Below, in pieces: positions 61,295 to 64,000 of a stretch of 64,000 nt of DNA. The first letter of the stretch is position 1. Each line of letters starts with the position of its first letter. The notes beneath the pieces are model-generated. The model was not told where the DNA came from and made no database searches. It saw only the letters and a list, made by a program, of their open reading frames with translations. Source of the stretch: Shewanella avicenniae (GTDB taxonomy: Bacteria > Pseudomonadota > Gammaproteobacteria > Enterobacterales > Shewanellaceae); NCBI RefSeq assembly GCF_017354945.1, contig NZ_CP071503.1, forward strand, positions 3,348,001-3,412,000. The letters run 5' to 3'. Both the position numbers and the translations under genes were made by a program.

Positions 61295-63868
61295 TTATTG
61301 ATGGAAGTTCAAACCATCACTATCAGCATCAACATAGATGGTTTGCCCCGGCAACAACTTACCTTGCAGTAAACTTTGCGCCAATGGGTTTTCAACCTCT
61401 TGCTGCAATGCGCGTTTTAGCGGACGTGCACCGTAAACTGGGTCGAAGCCCGCTTGAGCAATATAAGCCAAGGCTGCATCGCTGATGTGCAGATCGTATT
61501 CTTTTTCCAACAGACGCTGACGCAGAATTTCAATCTGAATCGCCGCAATATTTTTAATGTGTTCCGCTTCCAACGGATGGAACACAACGGTTTCATCAAT
61601 ACGGTTCAGAAATTCTGGACGGAAGTGCATCTGCACCACATTCAATACTTGCTGCTTCATCTCATCGTAAGTGGCAGTAGCGAAGTGTTCTTGAATAACA
61701 TCGGAACCTAAGTTCGACGTCATAATCACCACTGCATTACGAAAGTCCACTGTACGACCTTGGCCATCGGTCAAACGCCCATCATCCAGCACCTGCAATA
61801 GAATGTTGAATACATCAGGGTGCGCCTTCTCCACCTCATCCAACAAAATCACGGAATATGGACGGCGACGCACCGCTTCGGTCAAATAACCGCCCTCTTC
61901 ATAACCGACATATCCAGGAGGCGCGCCGACCAAACGAGATACTGAGTGTTTCTCCATAAATTCCGACATATCGATACGCACCATGGCGCTCTCGGTATCG
62001 AACAAGAATTTTGCCAGCGATTTACACAGCTCGGTTTTACCTACCCCGGTTGGGCCAAGGAACAGGAACGAACCAATTGGCCGGTTTGGATCGGCTAAGC
62101 CGGCGCGACTACGACGAATCGCATTTGCTACTGCATCCACCGCTTCACTTTGACCGATCACTCGTTCATGCAGGGCATCTTCCATGTTCAGCAGCTTTTC
62201 ACGCTCGCCTTCGAGCATTTTCGATACTGGGATACCAGTCGCTTTTGACAAGACTTCAGCGATTTCGACATCGGTCACCTTGTTTCGCAGCAGCTGCATA
62301 TCTTGCATCTCAGCTTGTGCGGCTAAATCCAGTTGTTTTTCCAACTCAGGAATACGGCCATATTGCAGCTCAGACATGCGAGTTAGGTCACTTGCACGAC
62401 GCGCCACTTCCAAGTCCATCCGCGCTTGTTCAAGATCCGCTTTAATATGTTGCGTTCCCGCCAGCGCCGCTTTTTCAGTAAACCAAATTTCGTTCAACTC
62501 AGCGGCTTTGCGTTCAACGTCATCAAGTTCGGTACGCAGATGATCCAAACGCTTACGGCTCGCCTCGTCGCTTTCTTTCGCCAGCGCTTGCTCTTCCAGC
62601 TTCAACTGAATAGCACGACGCTCCAATTTATCCAGCGGCTCAGGTTTGGAGTCGATTTGCAGACGAATTGAAGACGCCGCTTCGTCAATCAAGTCGATGG
62701 CTTTATCAGGCAACTTACGATCGGACACGTAACGGTGCGACATCGTTGCCGCAGCCACAATTGCCGGATCGGTAATTTCTACATGATGGTGCAGCTCATA
62801 GCGCTCTTTCAGACCACGCAAAATCGCGATGGTGTCTTCCACTGTGGGTTCATCCACCAGCACTTTTTGGAAACGACGCTCCAATGCCGCATCTTTTTCC
62901 ACATACTGCCGGTATTCATCCAACGTGGTGGCTCCGACGCAGTGCAGCTCACCGCGCGCCAACGCAGGTTTGAGCATGTTGCCCGCATCCATCGAGCCTT
63001 CGGATTTCCCCGCGCCGACCATGGTGTGTAACTCATCAATAAACAGAATGACTTGGCCTTCTTCCTGCGCCAGCTCATTCAGCACGGCTTTTAAACGCTC
63101 TTCAAATTCACCACGATATTTTGCCCCAGCAACCAAGGCGCCCATGTCCAATGACAATACGCGTTTGTTCTTAATCCCTTCAGGCACTTCACCATTGATA
63201 ATACGCTGCGCCAACCCTTCGACAATAGCAGTTTTACCTACACCAGGCTCACCAATTAATACGGGGTTGTTTTTGCTACGGCGTTGCAACACTTGAATGG
63301 TACGGCGAATTTCATCGTCGCGGCCAATAACCGGATCGAGCTTGCCTTGTTCTGCGCGCTCGGTCAGATCGATGGTGTACTTTTTCAATGCTTGGCGTTG
63401 ATCTTCGGCGTTCGGGTCATCGACCTTTTGTCCGCCACGGATCTGCTCGATGGTTTTCTCCATCAGCTCTTTGGTCGCACCCGCTTGCTTCAAGCATTTG
63501 GCGAGAGTGTCACTACCTTCTAACGCCGCTAACACAAAAAGCTCACTAGAGATAAATTTATCACTGCGCTTTTGCGCTAATTTGTCGCACAGGTTGAGCA
63601 AACGGATCAGCGCTTGGGACAACTGTACATCACCGCCCGAACCATCCACCTGCGGCAAACGTTCTAACTCTTTGGTTAACAGTGAACGCAGCGTGCTAAC
63701 TTGAATGCCCGCTTGGGTTAACAATGGATGAATAGATCCAGAATCTTGGTTTAACAAAGCCATCATCAGATGGACAGGTTCTATAAACTGATGATCGCGT
63801 CCTAGCGCCAGTGACTGTGCATCTGAGATAGCGATTTGGAATTTGTTGGTCATACGATCGAGTCGCAT
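61295..63868 (-). CDS. clpB: ATP-dependent disaggregase ClpB
   Basis: An 857-residue AAA+ chaperone that, with DnaK, frees aggregated proteins. Clp-N repeats (1-150), first ATPase with Walker [10 protein letters not shown] near 204, a coiled-coil middle domain (about 400-525), and second ATPase with GPTGVGKTE near 603. No ClpP-binding loop is expected. The start at 63868 ([10 protein letters not shown]) has TTAGGAGGGG upstream and equals the E. coli length. Heat-shock control is visible. Confidence 0.96.
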   Translation of the reverse strand: MRLDRMTNKFQIAISDAQSLALGRDHQFIEPVHLMMALLNQDSGSIHPLLTQAGIQVSTLRSLLTKELERLPQVDGSGGDVQLSQALIRLLNLCDKLAQKRSDKFISSELFVLAALEGSDTLAKCLKQAGATKELMEKTIEQIRGGQKVDDPNAEDQRQALKKYTIDLTERAEQGKLDPVIGRDDEIRRTIQVLQRRSKNNPVLIGEPGVGKTAIVEGLAQRIINGEVPEGIKNKRVLSLDMGALVAGAKYRGEFEERLKAVLNELAQEEGQVILFIDELHTMVGAGKSEGSMDAGNMLKPALARGELHCVGATTLDEYRQYVEKDAALERRFQKVLVDEPTVEDTIAILRGLKERYELHHHVEITDPAIVAAATMSHRYVSDRKLPDKAIDLIDEAASSIRLQIDSKPEPLDKLERRAIQLKLEEQALAKESDEASRKRLDHLRTELDDVERKAAELNEIWFTEKAALAGTQHIKADLEQARMDLEVARRASDLTRMSELQYGRIPELEKQLDLAAQAEMQDMQLLRNKVTDVEIAEVLSKATGIPVSKMLEGEREKLLNMEDALHERVIGQSEAVDAVANAIRRSRAGLADPNRPIGSFLFLGPTGVGKTELCKSLAKFLFDTESAMVRIDMSEFMEKHSVSRLVGAPPGYVGYEEGGYLTEAVRRRPYSVILLDEVEKAHPDVFNILLQVLDDGRLTDGQGRTVDFRNAVVIMTSNLGSDVIQEHFATATYDEMKQQVLNVVQMHFRPEFLNRIDETVVFHPLEAEHIKNIAAIQIEILRQRLLEKEYDLHISDAALAYIAQAGFDPVYGARPLKRALQQEVENPLAQSLLQGKLLPGQTIYVDADSDGLNFHQ

Positions 63869-63918
63869 ATCCCCTCCTAACAATCTCAAAATAGAGGAAT
63901 AACTTCGTTGATTTAAAT

Positions 63919-63944
63919 GTGGGGCTATTCGCGACTAATTCAAG
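63919..63944 (-). promoter_or_regulatory. Sigma-32 heat-shock promoter of clpB
   Basis: On the minus strand CTTGAA (63944-63939), 14 bp and CCCCACATTT (63924-63915), close to the consensus CTTGAAA-N14-CCCCATNT. The leader to the start is about 45 nt. Confidence 0.85.
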
Positions 63945-64000
63945 CCTGAGAGGCAACTATTTTGCTGAGAGATTGCGCAATTTTAGCCGCTAGGCTGCAA

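Overview
This window looks like the chromosome of a gammaproteobacterium in the Shewanella/Alteromonadales group. That reading rests on recalled protein families and gene orders: lptD-surA-pdxA-rsmA-apaG-apaH, prfB-lysS with the RF2 frameshift, an amgK-murU pair, several chemoreceptors, and a PutA without a DNA-binding domain. No database search was possible. Most of the window is ordinary core chromosome. No insertion sequence, prophage or CRISPR array was seen.

Layout. 1-678 is the start of glnE on the minus strand. 700-6703 is a plus-strand envelope-stress island. It holds two head-to-tail operons: lipoprotein, double DUF350 membrane protein and membrane-anchored aminopropyltransferase; then DUF2170, PspA/YjfJ, DUF2491 and a small double ribbon-helix-helix protein. 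Both operons carry the same 13-bp palindrome at the promoter. A potassium channel follows. The ygiF-like CYTH gene, normally next to glnE, lies on the far side, so the island appears to split that pair. 8600-11565 is a phosphate uptake unit (DUF47, pit) behind a Pho-box array, plus an SH3 protein. 11600-16250 holds putA and a dicarboxylate/amino-acid symporter. 16466-22241 holds a mini-HTH protein, cydDC and an RhlE-type helicase. 22330-27652 holds a DUF3626 protein, lrgAB with a divergent LysR regulator, a DUF72 protein and a degenerate GGDEF protein. 27734-30349 is lysS-prfB.

30570-41302 is rich in sensing and redox genes: three chemoreceptors, rlmC, ohrR beside a decayed ohr, a small secreted protein, a thioredoxin/DsbD-like fusion and a YjfB-type motility protein. 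41396-50826 is the outer-membrane biogenesis block: lptD-surA-pdxA-rsmA-apaG-apaH on minus, and amgK-murU-djlA divergent on plus. 50885-54310 holds an outer-membrane barrel protein, a D-2-hydroxyacid dehydrogenase, purT and a DUF1289 protein. 54333-59740 is a complete rRNA operon on the minus strand (P1/P2 promoters, 16S, 23S, tRNA-Val, 5S, terminator), with the tRNA unusually placed between 23S and 5S. 59864-63868 holds pssA, a DUF4124 protein and clpB behind a sigma-32 promoter.

The most interesting unit is the PspA island. Its candidate operators, its candidate local repressor and its combination of a polyamine-type transferase with DUF350 proteins suggest a self-regulated membrane-maintenance system. 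The second notable story is a dead ohr gene beside an intact ohrR whose operator-like sites remain.
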